Positions 1 to 10,675 of a stretch of 64,000 bases of DNA are shown piece by piece. A model generated the notes under the pieces. It was not told the origin of the DNA, made no database searches, and saw only the letters and a list, made by a program, of their open reading frames with translations. The stretch lies in the NCBI GenBank assembly GCA_021307345.1, contig CP089930.1, positions 434,001-498,000 on the forward strand. The letters run 5' to 3'. The stretch comes from Escherichia coli (GTDB taxonomy: Bacteria > Pseudomonadota > Gammaproteobacteria > Enterobacterales > Enterobacteriaceae). A program made the translations under genes and the position numbers. The number at the start of each line of letters is the position of its first letter. The first letter of the stretch is position 1.

Positions 1-77
1 GCCGGAGCAGGCATAAAGCCAATAATACATGGGATCGCTAATATCAGAATTAGCTTCCATAACGATTTCTTATTCAT
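1..77 (-). CDS. ybhI: YbhI, predicted DASS-family dicarboxylate transporter (N-terminal fragment)
   Basis: Only the first 25 codons lie in the window; the gene runs off the left edge. The start reads MNKKSLWKLILILAIPC, a short basic end followed by a hydrophobic stretch, as expected for the first membrane segment of a divalent anion:sodium symporter family protein. It matches K-12 YbhI as I remember it. An AGGA-type ribosome site lies just upstream of the ATG. It follows ybhH on the same strand, 75 bases after the ybhH stop, so the two were probably co-transcribed. The IS1 in ybhH may be polar on it. Confidence 0.85.
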   Translation of the reverse strand, partial: MNKKSLWKLILILAIPCIIGFMPAP

Positions 78-92
78 TTAAAATCCTGTTCT

Positions 93-113
93 TTCTGTAT
101 GACTCATACAGAA
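93..113. repeat. 9-bp perfect inverted repeat between ybhH and ybhI
   Basis: TTCTGTATG and CATACAGAA flank a 3-base spacer (ACT). It lies 16-36 bases upstream of the ybhI start codon. There is no T tract on either side that would make it a good intrinsic terminator. It could be an operator or an RNA hairpin near the ybhI ribosome site; the sequence alone does not decide. Confidence 0.6.
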
Positions 114-1138
114 GTCCTTTATTGATTGTCCTTATCCTGACAACGAATTTTTTCAGGGAAGATAAACTTCACCGGAAAATATTTTTCTGGTCGTCCGAAT
201 AACAGATGCACGTAACGTCGTGGCATCCTGACCTTCATTGCTTAAATGAACGTCAAGCGCACCACTGGGGTGTTCAATATTGATATTGCCGTATCCTACA
301 GAAGGGACGATTTGTCGGGTGACGGTGCCTTCCAGCGCACAGCTACTGGAAATGGCAATAGCACCAGTTATCGCCAGCGCGCGATGGCAAGAATGCGGCA
401 TAAAATAACGCACATTAATTGCCCCACCTTTCTGTGCTGGAGAAATAAGTACAGGTTTAGGGATAACCATATTACTGACATCGCCTAAGCCCATTGCTTT
501 ACCCGCTTGTAGACGGATAGATTCAATGCGGGCTAATAATGCTTTGTCGGCATCCAGTTCCGCTGGTAATTCATAGCCTGTTTTTCCCAGATATTCAGCT
601 GGAATAATAACGACTGGCATCGCCATATCGATACAAGTCACCGGGACATCGTCAAAATAATCAATTTGTTTATCTGTCGGGAAGACTTTTCCGGTTTTCG
701 TTCCTGCTGCATTCAGAAAAGTGAGCGCGACCGGCGCGGCTGTCCCTGGTACACCATCAATTCTGGCGCTACCCTCATACTCGACGACACCGTTTGGCGT
801 TTGAACATCGGCTTCGATGAACGTGCCTGTATTGACGTTACGGATACGCACGCGGGTGACCGGTGATGTCGCTGCAATCAAACCATTTTCAATGGCGAAT
901 GCCCCAACACCAGACAACATATTGCCGCAGTTAGGTGTGGTATCGACACGTTGCTCATGGACGATTACCTGCGCAAACAAATAATCGACATCAGCACGCG
1001 GATCGCTGGAACGGCTAATAATGGCGACTTTACTGGTCAGCGGATTACCGCCGCCGATACCGTCAATTTCCAGATCATTACCGGGTGATGCTGCCAACTT
1101 ACTGATTTAGTGTATGATGGTGTTTTTGAGGTGCTCCA

Positions 1139-1414
1139 GTGGCTTCTGTTTCTATCAGCTGTCCCTCCTGTTCAGCTACTGACGGGGTGGTGCGTAACGG
1201 CAAAAGCACCGCCGGACATCAGCGCTATCTCTGCTCTCACTGCCGTAAAACATGGCAACTGCAGTTCACTTACACCGCTTCTCAACCCGGTACGCACCAG
1301 AAAATCATTGATATGGCCATGAATGGCGTTGGATGCCGGGCAACTGCCCGCATTATGGGCGTTGGCCTCAACACGATTTTACGTCACTTAAAAAACTCAG
1401 GCCGCAGTCGGTAA
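1139..1414 (+). CDS. insA: InsA, IS1 repressor and upstream frame of the transposase
   Basis: This 91-residue protein starts at GTG. It has a CxxC...CxxC zinc-finger-like N terminus (CPSC at residues 8-11, CSHC later) and a helix-turn-helix in its second half. InsA binds the IS1 ends and represses transcription. An AAAAAAC slippery site at 1390-1396 near its end is where ribosomes shift -1 into insB to make the InsAB' transposase. Both frames and the slippery site are intact, so the element should be able to transpose. Confidence 0.95.
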
Positions 1415-1836
1415 CCTCGCGCATACAGCCGGGCAGTGACGTCATCGTCTGCGCGGAAATGGACGAACAGTGGGGCTATGTCGGGGCTAAATCGCGCCAG
1501 CGCTGGCTGTTTTACGCGTATGACAGGCTCCGGAAGACGGTTGTTGCGCACGTATTCGGTGAACGCACTATGGCGACGCTGGGGCGTCTTATGAGCCTGC
1601 TGTCACCCTTTGACGTGGTGATATGGATGACGGATGGCTGGCCGCTGTATGAATCCCGCCTGAAGGGAAAGCTGCACGTAATCAGCAAGCGATATACGCA
1701 GCGAATTGAGCGGCATAACCTGAATCTGAGGCAGCACCTGGCACGGCTGGGACGGAAGTCGCTGTCGTTTTCAAAATCGGTGGAGCTGCATGACAAAGTC
1801 ATCGGGCATTATCTGAACATAAAACACTATCAATAA
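1333..1836 (+). CDS. insB: InsB, catalytic frame of the IS1 transposase
   Basis: This is a 167-codon open frame overlapping the end of insA. It is translated mainly as the C-terminal part of the InsAB' fusion after a -1 frameshift. It carries the DDE-type acidic motifs in the contexts MDEQW, TDGWPLY and RIERHN, which define the IS1 catalytic core. No stop or frameshift interrupts it. It ends 15 bases before the right end of the element. Confidence 0.95.
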
Positions 1837-2165
1837 GTTAGAGTCATTACCCATTACCGGAACCCATAATTGCCATCAATATTTTATCGCGCTGCGTTTG
1901 ATCTTCGGGTAAATGTTCCGCTAACAGGAACGCGCCCCTCGAGGTTCCACCTCGCATCATCACGCAGGGTATTTTTTTCATAATAATGCCCTCAATTTAA
2001 AAACATAACTTATTGCGATATGGTTACATTAAGGGCAAAGCATCTCTAATGACTTTAGCTTCACGATTAATAACATTTTTTCATTAATTTAAGTGATTAA
2101 AAGGCAGTTAAACTGGTTTAACTGCAAATCACTAAAAAGCACCGCTTCCATTTTCCGGAGTAATA

Positions 2166-3119
2166 ATGAAGCATGAGTTATCAAGTATGAAAGCATTTGT
2201 CACGCTGGCAGAGTCCAGTTCATTTAACAATGCTGCTAAATTACTTAATATTACGCAACCTGCATTAACGCGCAGAATAAAAAAGATGGAAGAGGATTTA
2301 CATATTCAACTCTTTGAGCGTACAACTCGCAAGGTTACTTTAACAAAAGCGGGGAGAATGTTGCTTCCTGATGCGCGGGAATTAATAAAGAAATTCGATG
2401 AAACACTGTTTAATATTCGCGATATGAATATTTATCATCGTGGTATGGTGACATTAGCGTGTATTCCTACCGCTGTGTTTTATTTCTTGCCGTTGGCAAT
2501 TGGCAAATTTAATGAGTTATATCCCAATATTAAAGTGCGAATTCTGGAACAAGGCACGAATAATTGCATGGAATCGGTGCTGTGCAACGAATCGGACTTT
2601 GGCATAAACATGAACAACATCACAAATTCATCCATCGATTTTACGCCACTGGTCAACGAGCCGTTTGTGCTGGCCTGTCGGCGTGACCACCCATTAGCCA
2701 AAAAGCAGCTGGTGGAATGGCAGGAACTGGTAGGTTACAAAATGATTGGCGTGCGCTCCTCCAGCGGCAACCGACTGCTGATTGAGCAAAAATTGTCCGA
2801 CAAACCCTGGAAGCTGGACTGGTTTTACGAAGTGCGTCATCTTTCGACGTCATTAGGACTGGTGGAAGCAGGACTGGGGATTTCGGCGCTTCCTGGCCTG
2901 GCAATGCCTCATGCGCCCTATTCTTCTATTATTGGTATCCCGCTGGTGGAACCCGTTATACGTCGGACATTGGGGATTATTCGTCGCAAAGATGCCGTGC
3001 TTTCTCCGGCAGCAGAACGCTTTTTTGCCTTGCTGATTAATTTGTGGACTGATGATAAAGACAATTTATGGACCAATATCGTCGAACGCCAGAGACATGC
3101 GTTACAGGAGATGGGGTAA
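2166..3119 (+). CDS. ybhD: YbhD, LysR-type transcriptional regulator
   Basis: This 317-residue LysR-family protein has a winged helix-turn-helix at about residues 20-40 (FNNAAKLLNITQPALTRRIK) and a periplasmic-binding-protein-like effector domain from about residue 90 to the end. K-12 annotation can begin about 21 codons further upstream; I chose the ATG at 2166 because a TCCGGAG ribosome site lies directly before it and because family members start close to the HTH. It is divergent from ybhH-ybhI, the usual arrangement for a LysR regulator and its target. Its effector is unknown, and the presumed target ybhH is broken here. Confidence 0.9.
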   Translation: MKHELSSMKAFVTLAESSSFNNAAKLLNITQPALTRRIKKMEEDLHIQLFERTTRKVTLTKAGRMLLPDARELIKKFDETLFNIRDMNIYHRGMVTLACIPTAVFYFLPLAIGKFNELYPNIKVRILEQGTNNCMESVLCNESDFGINMNNITNSSIDFTPLVNEPFVLACRRDHPLAKKQLVEWQELVGYKMIGVRSSSGNRLLIEQKLSDKPWKLDWFYEVRHLSTSLGLVEAGLGISALPGLAMPHAPYSSIIGIPLVEPVIRRTLGIIRRKDAVLSPAAERFFALLINLWTDDKDNLWTNIVERQRHALQEMG

Positions 3120-3122
3120 TAC

Positions 3123-3148
3123 CCCGGCGCAGGAAATACTGCGCCGGG
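3123..3148. terminator. Hairpin between the convergent ybhD and pgl
   Basis: CCCGGCGCAG and CTGCGCCGGG form a 10-bp perfect stem around a 6-base loop in the 40-base gap between the two stop codons. There is no long T run, so it may act as a weak bidirectional terminator or as a 3'-end stabilising hairpin. Confidence 0.6.
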
Positions 3149-3159
3149 TAACTCAACGG

Positions 3160-4191
<1,032 letters not shown>

Positions 4192-4309
4192 CTAAAATTA
4201 GTCGCTTTTGGCGGTGAATGCTGAATTAAAGCGCAGAATTTTGTCCGATAGTGGTATCGGTGTACCATTCGCTCAGACGAAAATTCTTAACCTTAATCTG
4301 GAATACGCC

Positions 4310-5128
4310 ATGACCACACGCGTGATTGCTCTCGACTTAGACGGCACCTTATTGACCCCGAAAAAGACCTTGCTTCCTTCATCGATAGAAGCCCTGGCCC
4401 GCGCTCGCGAAGCAGGCTATCAATTAATCATCGTCACAGGTCGCCATCACGTCGCTATTCATCCTTTTTATCAGGCGCTGGCGCTGGATACACCTGCTAT
4501 TTGCTGTAATGGCACCTATTTGTATGATTATCATGCAAAAACCGTGCTGGAAGCCGATCCAATGCCCGTAAACAAAGCCCTGCAACTCATTGAGATGCTG
4601 AATGAACACCACATTCACGGGCTGATGTATGTGGATGATGCAATGGTGTATGAACACCCGACCGGGCATGTCATTCGTACTTCTAACTGGGCGCAAACCC
4701 TGCCACCAGAACAGCGTCCTACCTTTACCCAGGTTGCCTCACTGGCCGAGACGGCACAAGAAGTTAAGGCGGTGTGGAAGTTCGCCCTGACGCACGATGA
4801 CCTGCCGCGATTGCAGCATTTTGGTAAGCATGTTGAACATGAATTGGGACTGGAGTGCGAATGGTCCTGGCACGATCAGGTTGATATTGCACGCGGCGGC
4901 AACAGCAAAGGTAGACGCCTGACGAAATGGATTGAGGCGCAAGGCTGGTCGATGGAAAATGTGATTGCGTTTGGCGATAACTTTAATGATATCAGTATGC
5001 TGGAAGCCGCCGGGACGGGTGTGGCGATGGGCAATGCCGATGACGCAGTAAAAGCCCGCGCCAATATTGTGATTGGAGATAACACCACCGACAGCATTGC
5101 TCAGTTCATTTATAGTCACCTGATTTAA
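4310..5128 (+). CDS. ybhA: YbhA, HAD-superfamily sugar/pyridoxal phosphate phosphatase
   Basis: This 272-residue Cof-type HAD phosphatase has the nucleophile motif DLDGT (Asp9, Asp11) at the N terminus and the metal-binding motif GDNFND at residues 222-227. The family hydrolyses small phosphorylated metabolites; K-12 YbhA acts on pyridoxal phosphate and on fructose-1,6-bisphosphate in vitro. The frame is open for 34 codons upstream of 4310, but the ATG at 4310 puts the DxD motif at the normal distance from the start and gives the K-12 length. The ribosome site is weak. It ends next to the modC stop codon, tail to tail with no spacer. Confidence 0.92.
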   Translation: MTTRVIALDLDGTLLTPKKTLLPSSIEALARAREAGYQLIIVTGRHHVAIHPFYQALALDTPAICCNGTYLYDYHAKTVLEADPMPVNKALQLIEMLNEHHIHGLMYVDDAMVYEHPTGHVIRTSNWAQTLPPEQRPTFTQVASLAETAQEVKAVWKFALTHDDLPRLQHFGKHVEHELGLECEWSWHDQVDIARGGNSKGRRLTKWIEAQGWSMENVIAFGDNFNDISMLEAAGTGVAMGNADDAVKARANIVIGDNTTDSIAQFIYSHLI

Positions 5129-6187
5129 TCAGGCGGTTATCGACACACTTTTAATTTGCGCGTACAGCCACAGGCCTGGTCTGATTGCCAGTTCATCCCT
5201 CGCCCACGGGCTAATACGCGCCCACAGCGTTTTACCACCGACTTCCAGTTCGACCTCAACCTGGCCGTTGTCGTCATAGCTATTGACCACTTTTGCGCGC
5301 AACACGTTACGAATGCTGGTTTGCTGCGGAGGCTGTAAAACCAGCGAGACATCGGAAGCCTGAATGCGGATACGTAGCGCAGCTTGCAGCGGCGCGTCCA
5401 GCTTATTGACCCACAAATGCTGATCGCCCAGCGCCAGCGCGGTCATTGCGTAATGCGGGTGATGTTCCAGTATCGACACTTTCAGAATGCTGCTTTGTTG
5501 CTCTTTCGGCAGCCACGGATTCATCACGCTGCTGCCCCATACCTCTTCCAGAGCGCCAAAGGCTTTTACCTGACCGTTTTCCAGCACCATCACTCTGTCT
5601 GCCAGATGGAGGATCTCATCCAGAGAATGGCTGACATACAACATCGGAATGTTGATTTCCCGCGTCAGACGTTGCAGATAAGGCAACAGTTCGCGTTTAC
5701 GCGGAATATCCAGTGACGCCAGCGGTTCATCCAGCAACAGCAATTCCGGTGCTGTCAGCAAAGCCCGCCCAATCGCCACACGCTGTTTTTCGCCTCCGGA
5801 CAGGCTGCCCGGTAAACGGTCAAGCAACGGTTCAATGCCTAAAAGCGCCACCAGCTTATCGAACTGATCGACCATGCTTTTCGCCATGCCGTAGCGCAGA
5901 TTGCCACGCACTTTGTAATGCGGAAACAGCCGCGCATCCTGAAACACATATCCAACACGACGCTTTTCTGGCGTCAGGCAGATACCTTTTTCGGCATCAT
6001 TTAGTACCCGACCATTGAGGACAATCCGCCCTTTTTGCGGACGCGTCAGTCCACTGATGGCGTTAATCAGCGAGGTTTTTCCGGCACCGGAGACGCCAAA
6101 GATAGCAGTGATGCCGTTGGCGGGCAGCGTTTCATTAATGGTCAGGCAATGGTTGCCCAACGTCTGGGAAAAATTCAGTTCCAGCAT
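5129..6187 (-). CDS. modC: ModC, molybdate ABC transporter ATPase
   Basis: ModC powers molybdate import by the ModABC transporter at the cytoplasmic face of the inner membrane. The 352-residue protein has Walker A (GVSGAGKTS, residues 31-39), the ABC signature LSGGEKQ (129-135), Walker B LLLLDEP (149-155), and a C-terminal MOP/TOBE domain (about 290-352) that binds molybdate. It follows modB by two bases and completes the modABC operon. All motifs are intact. Confidence 0.97.
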   Translation of the reverse strand: MLELNFSQTLGNHCLTINETLPANGITAIFGVSGAGKTSLINAISGLTRPQKGRIVLNGRVLNDAEKGICLTPEKRRVGYVFQDARLFPHYKVRGNLRYGMAKSMVDQFDKLVALLGIEPLLDRLPGSLSGGEKQRVAIGRALLTAPELLLLDEPLASLDIPRKRELLPYLQRLTREINIPMLYVSHSLDEILHLADRVMVLENGQVKAFGALEEVWGSSVMNPWLPKEQQSSILKVSILEHHPHYAMTALALGDQHLWVNKLDAPLQAALRIRIQASDVSLVLQPPQQTSIRNVLRAKVVNSYDDNGQVEVELEVGGKTLWARISPWARDELAIRPGLWLYAQIKSVSITA

Positions 6188-6189
6188 GA

Positions 6190-6879
6190 TTAGCGCCCCG
6201 CCCGCTCACGGCTGATTCTGGCCAGCCATTCTGAAATCAACAGAGAGATCATCGCCAGCGCAATAGAGATGATGCAAAGTCTCGCCGCACCGCTTTCCCC
6301 GCCAGGAGTCTGGATCAGGGTATACATGGCTGAAGGAATGGTTCGCGTTTCACCAGGAATGTTAGAAACAAAGGTGATAGTTGCACCAAACTCACCGAGC
6401 GAACGAGCGAAAGCCAGCACCGTACCGACAATAATTCCCGGCAAGGTCAGCGGTAACGTGATGGTAAAGAAAACGCGCCAGCGCCCGGCACCCAGTGTTC
6501 TTGCGGCCTGTTCCAGTTTGACATCAACCCCTTCCAGCGCCAGACGAATTGCCCGCACCATCAGCGGAAAAGACATGACGGCGGCAGCGAGAACCGCACC
6601 GCGCCAGCTAAAGGCGAAGGTAATGCCAAACCAGTCATACAGGCGTTCACCGATAAATCCGCGCCGTCCCATAGAGACTAACAGCAAGTAACCAACGACC
6701 ACGGGCGGTAACACCAGCGGTAGATGCAGTACGCTGTCGAGCAGAGCTTTGCCCGGAAACGTGCAACGCACCAGTAACCAGGCAAAAAAGATCCCAAACG
6801 GCAGGCTAAACAGCACAGCCAGGGAAGAAACTTTCAGGCTTAGTAAAACCGCCTGCCATTCTGGATCGGTCAGTATCAT
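6190..6879 (-). CDS. modB: ModB, molybdate transporter permease
   Basis: ModB is the membrane channel of the ModABC molybdate importer. It has 229 residues, several hydrophobic segments, and the EAA-type cytoplasmic loop [16 protein letters not shown] that docks onto the ATPase ModC. Its ATG and the modA stop codon overlap by one base (TAATG), so the two are translationally coupled. Length matches K-12. Confidence 0.97.
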   Translation of the reverse strand: MILTDPEWQAVLLSLKVSSLAVLFSLPFGIFFAWLLVRCTFPGKALLDSVLHLPLVLPPVVVGYLLLVSMGRRGFIGERLYDWFGITFAFSWRGAVLAAAVMSFPLMVRAIRLALEGVDVKLEQAARTLGAGRWRVFFTITLPLTLPGIIVGTVLAFARSLGEFGATITFVSNIPGETRTIPSAMYTLIQTPGGESGAARLCIISIALAMISLLISEWLARISRERAGR

Positions 6880-7652
6880 TACTTAGTTGTAAATCCGTAA
6901 CGTTTAAAGATTTCCGCAGCCTGCGGTCCCTTCAGATAATCATAAAATGCTTTCACTGCCGCATTGTTATGCCCTTCAACAACAGCAACCGGATATTCCA
7001 CTTTTTTATGTGAATCTTCCGGGAAGGTGGCAACCACTTTTACCCCTTTGCTGGCAACTGCGTCAGAACCGTAAACAATGCCCAGCGGAGCTTCATTACG
7101 TTCGACCAGCGCCAGCGCCCCACGAACATCTTCCGCCGGAGCCAGTTTCGGGGAGAGCGTATCCCATGCGCCCAGTTTTTGCAGTGCTTCTTTCGCATAA
7201 ATGCCAGCGGGGACATGTTCCGGATCGCCAACCGCCAGGCGACCGCCATTCAGCAGCGAAGTCCAGTTGGTTTTACTGTCGATAGTGAAATCTTTCTGTG
7301 CACTGGTTTTCGGTGCTACAACGACCAGACTATTGCCGAGCAATGTCTGGCGCGTGGCAGTATCGATCGCTTTTTTATCAACCGCATAATCCATCCATTT
7401 CTGATCGGCAGAAATAAACAGATCCGCAGGCGCACCCGCTTCAATCTGACGAGCCAGGGTAGAAGACGAGGCGAAAGAAGAAACGACGTCCACGCCTTTC
7501 TCTTTTTTATATTGCGTAGCGATGTCCTGCATTGCGTTGGTCAGTGATGCTGCCGCAAAAACTGTAATCTTCCCTTCGTCTGCCAGCGCATTGCCTGCAA
7601 GAGTTAAAGAGAGCGCCGCTCCGGCAAACAAGTTCAACCATTTACGAGCCAT
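6879..7652 (-). CDS. modA: ModA, periplasmic molybdate-binding protein
   Basis: ModA captures molybdate or tungstate in the periplasm and delivers it to ModBC. The 257-residue form starting MARKWLNLF has a Sec signal peptide cleaved after about ALA at residue 24; the mature protein begins DEGKITVFAAASLTNA. An upstream in-frame ATG at 7667 would add five residues, but the AAGGGG site sits at good spacing only for 7652. It is the first gene of modABC, directly behind a ModE operator. Confidence 0.96.
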   Translation of the reverse strand: MARKWLNLFAGAALSLTLAGNALADEGKITVFAAASLTNAMQDIATQYKKEKGVDVVSSFASSSTLARQIEAGAPADLFISADQKWMDYAVDKKAIDTATRQTLLGNSLVVVAPKTSAQKDFTIDSKTNWTSLLNGGRLAVGDPEHVPAGIYAKEALQKLGAWDTLSPKLAPAEDVRGALALVERNEAPLGIVYGSDAVASKGVKVVATFPEDSHKKVEYPVAVVEGHNNAAVKAFYDYLKGPQAAEIFKRYGFTTK

Positions 7653-7671
7653 TGGTAACCCCTTCATGTAA

Positions 7672-7695
7672 CGTTATGTAGGCAACAATATAACG
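7672..7695. promoter_or_regulatory. ModE operator upstream of modABC
   Basis: A 24-bp imperfect palindrome has half-sites CGTTAT (left) and ATAACG (right), with the inner elements TGTAGG and CAACAA. It differs by one base from the K-12 modA ModE box as I recall it. Molybdate-loaded ModE binds here and shuts off modABC. It begins 20 bases upstream of the modA start. Confidence 0.9.
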
Positions 7696-7780
7696 ACTGA
7701 TTCAGAATTTTCCCAGCAGTTATTGTTAACCTTTGAGAGGTAGCTAGAAAAAATATCGGCAGGAAAAGCAGGAAGTTGAG

Positions 7781-7811
7781 AAAAAAGAAAATGCCCGACT
7801 AAGCGGGCATT
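7781..7811 (-). terminator. Intrinsic terminator after acrZ
   Basis: ATGCCCG and CGGGCAT (7791-7810) form a stem around ACTAAG. On the minus strand the stem is followed by TTTCTTTTTT. It lies just past the acrZ stop and separates acrZ from modA. Confidence 0.88.
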
Positions 7812-7818
7812 CAGGGAA

Positions 7819-8094
<276 letters not shown>

Positions 8095-8096
8095 TT

Positions 8097-8885
8097 ATGC
8101 AGGCCGAAATCCTTCTCACCCTTAAGCTTCAACAAAAGCTCTTTGCCGACCCACGCCGCATTTCGCTACTAAAACACATTGCCCTTTCCGGTTCTATCAG
8201 CCAGGGGGCGAAAGATGCCGGTATCAGCTATAAAAGTGCCTGGGATGCCATTAACGAGATGAATCAGTTAAGTGAGCATATTCTGGTTGAGCGTGCAACA
8301 GGCGGTAAAGGTGGCGGCGGCGCAGTCCTGACCCGCTATGGTCAGCGGCTGATTCAGCTCTATGACCTCCTGGCGCAGATCCAGCAAAAAGCCTTTGATG
8401 TATTAAGTGACGACGACGCCCTGCCGCTGAACAGCCTGCTGGCAGCTATCTCACGTTTTTCACTGCAGACCAGCGCCCGTAACCAGTGGTTCGGCACCAT
8501 CACCGCCCGCGATCATGATGACGTTCAACAGCATGTTGATGTCTTACTGGCTGATAGTAAAACACGATTAAAAGTCGCGATTACCGCGCAAAGCGGCGCG
8601 CGTCTGGGTCTGGATGAAGGCAAAGAAGTATTGATACTGCTGAAAGCGCCGTGGGTAGGTATTACTCAGGACAAGGCGGTCGCACAAAACGCCGACAACC
8701 AATTGCCGGGCATTATTAGTCATATTGAGCGCGGCGCGGAGCAGTGCGAAGTATTAATGGCGCTACCCGACGGGCAAACCCTGTGCGCTACGGTGCCGTT
8801 AAATGAAGCAGCTTCTCTTGAGCAAGGGCAGAATGTCACGGCCTACTTTAATGCCGATAGCGTGATTATCGCCACGCTGTGCTAA
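8097..8885 (+). CDS. modE: ModE, molybdate-responsive transcriptional regulator
   Basis: ModE is a dimeric DNA-binding protein that senses molybdate, represses modABC and activates some molybdoenzyme operons. The 262-residue protein has an N-terminal winged-helix domain (about residues 1-110; HTH around SISQGAKDAGISYKSAWDAI) and two C-terminal molbindin domains (about 125-262). It is the K-12 length and all domains are complete. modF follows 67 bases later on the same strand. Confidence 0.97.
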   Translation: MQAEILLTLKLQQKLFADPRRISLLKHIALSGSISQGAKDAGISYKSAWDAINEMNQLSEHILVERATGGKGGGGAVLTRYGQRLIQLYDLLAQIQQKAFDVLSDDDALPLNSLLAAISRFSLQTSARNQWFGTITARDHDDVQQHVDVLLADSKTRLKVAITAQSGARLGLDEGKEVLILLKAPWVGITQDKAVAQNADNQLPGIISHIERGAEQCEVLMALPDGQTLCATVPLNEAASLEQGQNVTAYFNADSVIIATLC

Positions 8886-8952
8886 GCGTGTTGACAATTT
8901 GTTATGAAACACGTATCCCTGTCAGTAATCGCTGCAAAAAATGGGATATAAA

Positions 8953-10425
8953 ATGTCATCGTTGCGAATTTTGCAAGGCACGTTTCGTCTTAGCGACACA
9001 AAAACGCTGCAATTGTCTCAGCTAACGTTAAACGCGGGTGATAGTTGGGCGTTTGTCGGTTCAAATGGCAGCGGGAAGTCGGCGCTGGCTCGCGCGCTGG
9101 CCGGTGAACTTTCGCTTTTGAAAGGCGAACGGCAAAACCAGTTTTCCCGCATCACTCGTCTCTCCTTCGAGCAGTTACAAAAGCTCGTCAGCGACGAATG
9201 GCAGCGGAATAATACCGATATGCTGAGTCCTGGCGAAGCTGACACCGGGCGTACCACGGCTGAGATCATTCAGGATGACGTTAAAGATGCACAGCGTTGT
9301 GCGCAGCTGGCACAGCAGTTCGGTATTACCGCTCTCCTCGACCGACGCTTTAAATACCTTTCCACTGGCGAGACGCGTAAAACCCTGCTCTGTCAGGCGC
9401 TGATGTCAGATCCTGATTTACTGATTCTTGATGAACCATTCGATGGCCTTGATGTTGCCTCACGTCAGCAACTGGCAGAACTGCTCGCCTCGTTACATCA
9501 GTCTGGTATTACTCTGGTACTGGTGCTCAATCGCTTCGATGAGATCCCGGAATTTGTCCAGTTTGCCGGTGTGCTGGCGGATTGCACGTTAGCGGAAACT
9601 GGCGCGAAAGAAGAACTGTTCCAACAGGCACTCGTCGCACAACTGGCGCACAGCGAGAAACTTGCTGGCGTGCAGCTACCAGAGCCGGATGAACCTTCAG
9701 CACGTCACGCCTTACCCGCCAGCGAACCGCGCATTGTGCTGAACAACGGCGTGGTTTCTTATAATGATCGCCCCATTCTTAATAACCTTAGCTGGCAGGT
9801 GAATCCAGGCGAACACTGGCAAATTATCGGGCCAAATGGCGCGGGAAAATCGACGTTATTAAGCCTGATTACTGGCGATCACCCGCAAGGTTACAGCAAC
9901 GATTTGACGCTTTTCGGACGACGTCGTGGCAGCGGCGAAACCATCTGGGATATCAAAAAGCATATCGGTTACGTCAGCAGTAGTTTGCATCTGGATTACC
10001 GCGTCAGCACCACTGTGCGTAATGTGATCCTTTCTGGCTATTTTGATTCGATTGGCATTTATCAGGCCGTTTCGGATCGCCAGCAAAAACTGGTGCAACA
10101 GTGGCTGGATATTCTCGGCATTGATAAACGCACCGCAGACGCCCCTTTCCATAGCCTTTCCTGGGGACAACAGCGTCTGGCATTGATCGTCCGGGCACTG
10201 GTGAAGCATCCGACCTTGCTTATTCTTGATGAACCATTGCAGGGGCTTGATCCACTCAATCGCCAGCTTATCCGTAGATTTGTTGATGTGCTGATTAGCG
10301 AAGGTGAAACGCAGTTGTTGTTTGTTTCACACCACGCCGAAGATGCGCCAGCCTGTATTACCCATCGTCTGGAGTTCGTGCCAGACGGTGACCTCTATCG
10401 TTATGCGCTTACCAAAATAAATTGA
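8953..10425 (+). CDS. modF: ModF, duplicated ABC ATPase of the molybdate locus
   Basis: This 490-residue protein has two fused ABC ATPase domains and no membrane segments. The first has Walker A GSNGSGKS and Walker B LLILDEPFDG; the second has GPNGAGKS and LLILDEPLQG. It lies downstream of modE, and its exact role in molybdenum physiology is not established. An ATG at 8941 is in frame, but the GGGAT site favours 8953 and that start gives the K-12 length. It has no transporter permease next to it. Confidence 0.92.
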   Translation: MSSLRILQGTFRLSDTKTLQLSQLTLNAGDSWAFVGSNGSGKSALARALAGELSLLKGERQNQFSRITRLSFEQLQKLVSDEWQRNNTDMLSPGEADTGRTTAEIIQDDVKDAQRCAQLAQQFGITALLDRRFKYLSTGETRKTLLCQALMSDPDLLILDEPFDGLDVASRQQLAELLASLHQSGITLVLVLNRFDEIPEFVQFAGVLADCTLAETGAKEELFQQALVAQLAHSEKLAGVQLPEPDEPSARHALPASEPRIVLNNGVVSYNDRPILNNLSWQVNPGEHWQIIGPNGAGKSTLLSLITGDHPQGYSNDLTLFGRRRGSGETIWDIKKHIGYVSSSLHLDYRVSTTVRNVILSGYFDSIGIYQAVSDRQQKLVQQWLDILGIDKRTADAPFHSLSWGQQRLALIVRALVKHPTLLILDEPLQGLDPLNRQLIRRFVDVLISEGETQLLFVSHHAEDAPACITHRLEFVPDGDLYRYALTKIN

Positions 10426-10433
10426 GTGACTGT

Positions 10434-10468
10434 GCCGGATGCGGTGTGAACGCCTTATCCGGTCTACG
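10434..10468. repeat. REP element after modF
   Basis: GCCGGATGCGG and CGCCTTATCCGG form the imperfect palindrome typical of E. coli REP units, nine bases past the modF stop. Such units stabilise 3' ends and can bind gyrase or IHF. Confidence 0.8.
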
Positions 10469-10581
10469 GTTTAACGCATCCAGTCATGAAAACGCGCTTT
10501 TTTTCAGATAAAAGGCGCAATCATTCATAAACCCTCTGTTTTATAATCATTTAATTGCGCATAGAAAATGGCTAAATTCTT

Positions 10582-10597
10582 GTGTAAACGATTCCAC
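10582..10597. promoter_or_regulatory. External gal operator (OE) for GalR/GalS
   Basis: The sequence GTGTAAACGATTCCAC matches the K-12 gal external operator. GalR dimers bound here and at the internal operator loop the promoter region and repress galETKM; galactose releases them. Confidence 0.93.
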
Positions 10598-10619
10598 TAA
10601 TTTATTCCATGTCACACTT
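10598..10619. promoter_or_regulatory. CRP site of the gal promoter
   Basis: On the minus strand it reads TGTGACATGGAATAAA, with one good TGTGA half-site and one weak half, as in K-12 gal. cAMP-CRP activates promoter P1 and inhibits P2 from here. Confidence 0.88.
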
Positions 10620-10632
10620 TTCGCATCTTTGT

Positions 10633-10650
10633 TATGCTATGGTTATTTCA
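10633..10650 (+). promoter_or_regulatory. Overlapping gal promoters P1 and P2
   Basis: Two -10 elements five bases apart are visible: TATGCT (10633-10638, P2) and TATGGT (10638-10643, P1). P1 transcription would begin near 10650. The arrangement with the CRP site just upstream matches K-12. Confidence 0.88.
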
Positions 10651-10675
10651 TACCATAAGCCTGATGGAGCGAATT

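Larger units (their letters stand above)
1084..1851 (+). mobile_element. IS1 insertion sequence, complete (768 bp)
   Basis: The left end begins GGTGATGCTGCC and the right end is the reverse complement of GGTAATGACTC, the two IS1 termini. Length is 768 bp, the IS1 standard. The flanks carry the direct repeat CATTACCG at 1076-1083 and 1852-1859; it can be read as 9 bp (CATTACCGG) because the next base also matches. Intact target repeats show that this copy arrived by transposition and has not recombined since. It contains insA and insB and lies opposite to ybhH, the gene it disrupts. Confidence 0.97.
153..1981 (-). pseudogene. ybhH: ybhH, PrpF-family isomerase, split by IS1
   Basis: The gene starts at 1981 (MKKIPCVMMRGGTSRGAFLL) and runs about 43 codons to an IS1 at 1084-1851. 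The remaining ~310 codons continue in the original frame from 1083 to the TGA at 153-155. Removing IS1 and one target repeat gives an uninterrupted protein of about 350 residues, the K-12 length. The family (PrpF-like, diaminopimelate-epimerase fold) contains aconitate isomerases and 4-oxalomesaconate tautomerases; the NCGNM motif holds the usual cysteine. The in vivo substrate of YbhH is not known to me. The 3' part could be translated from an internal start but would lack the first strand of the fold, so I treat the gene as inactive. Confidence 0.9.
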
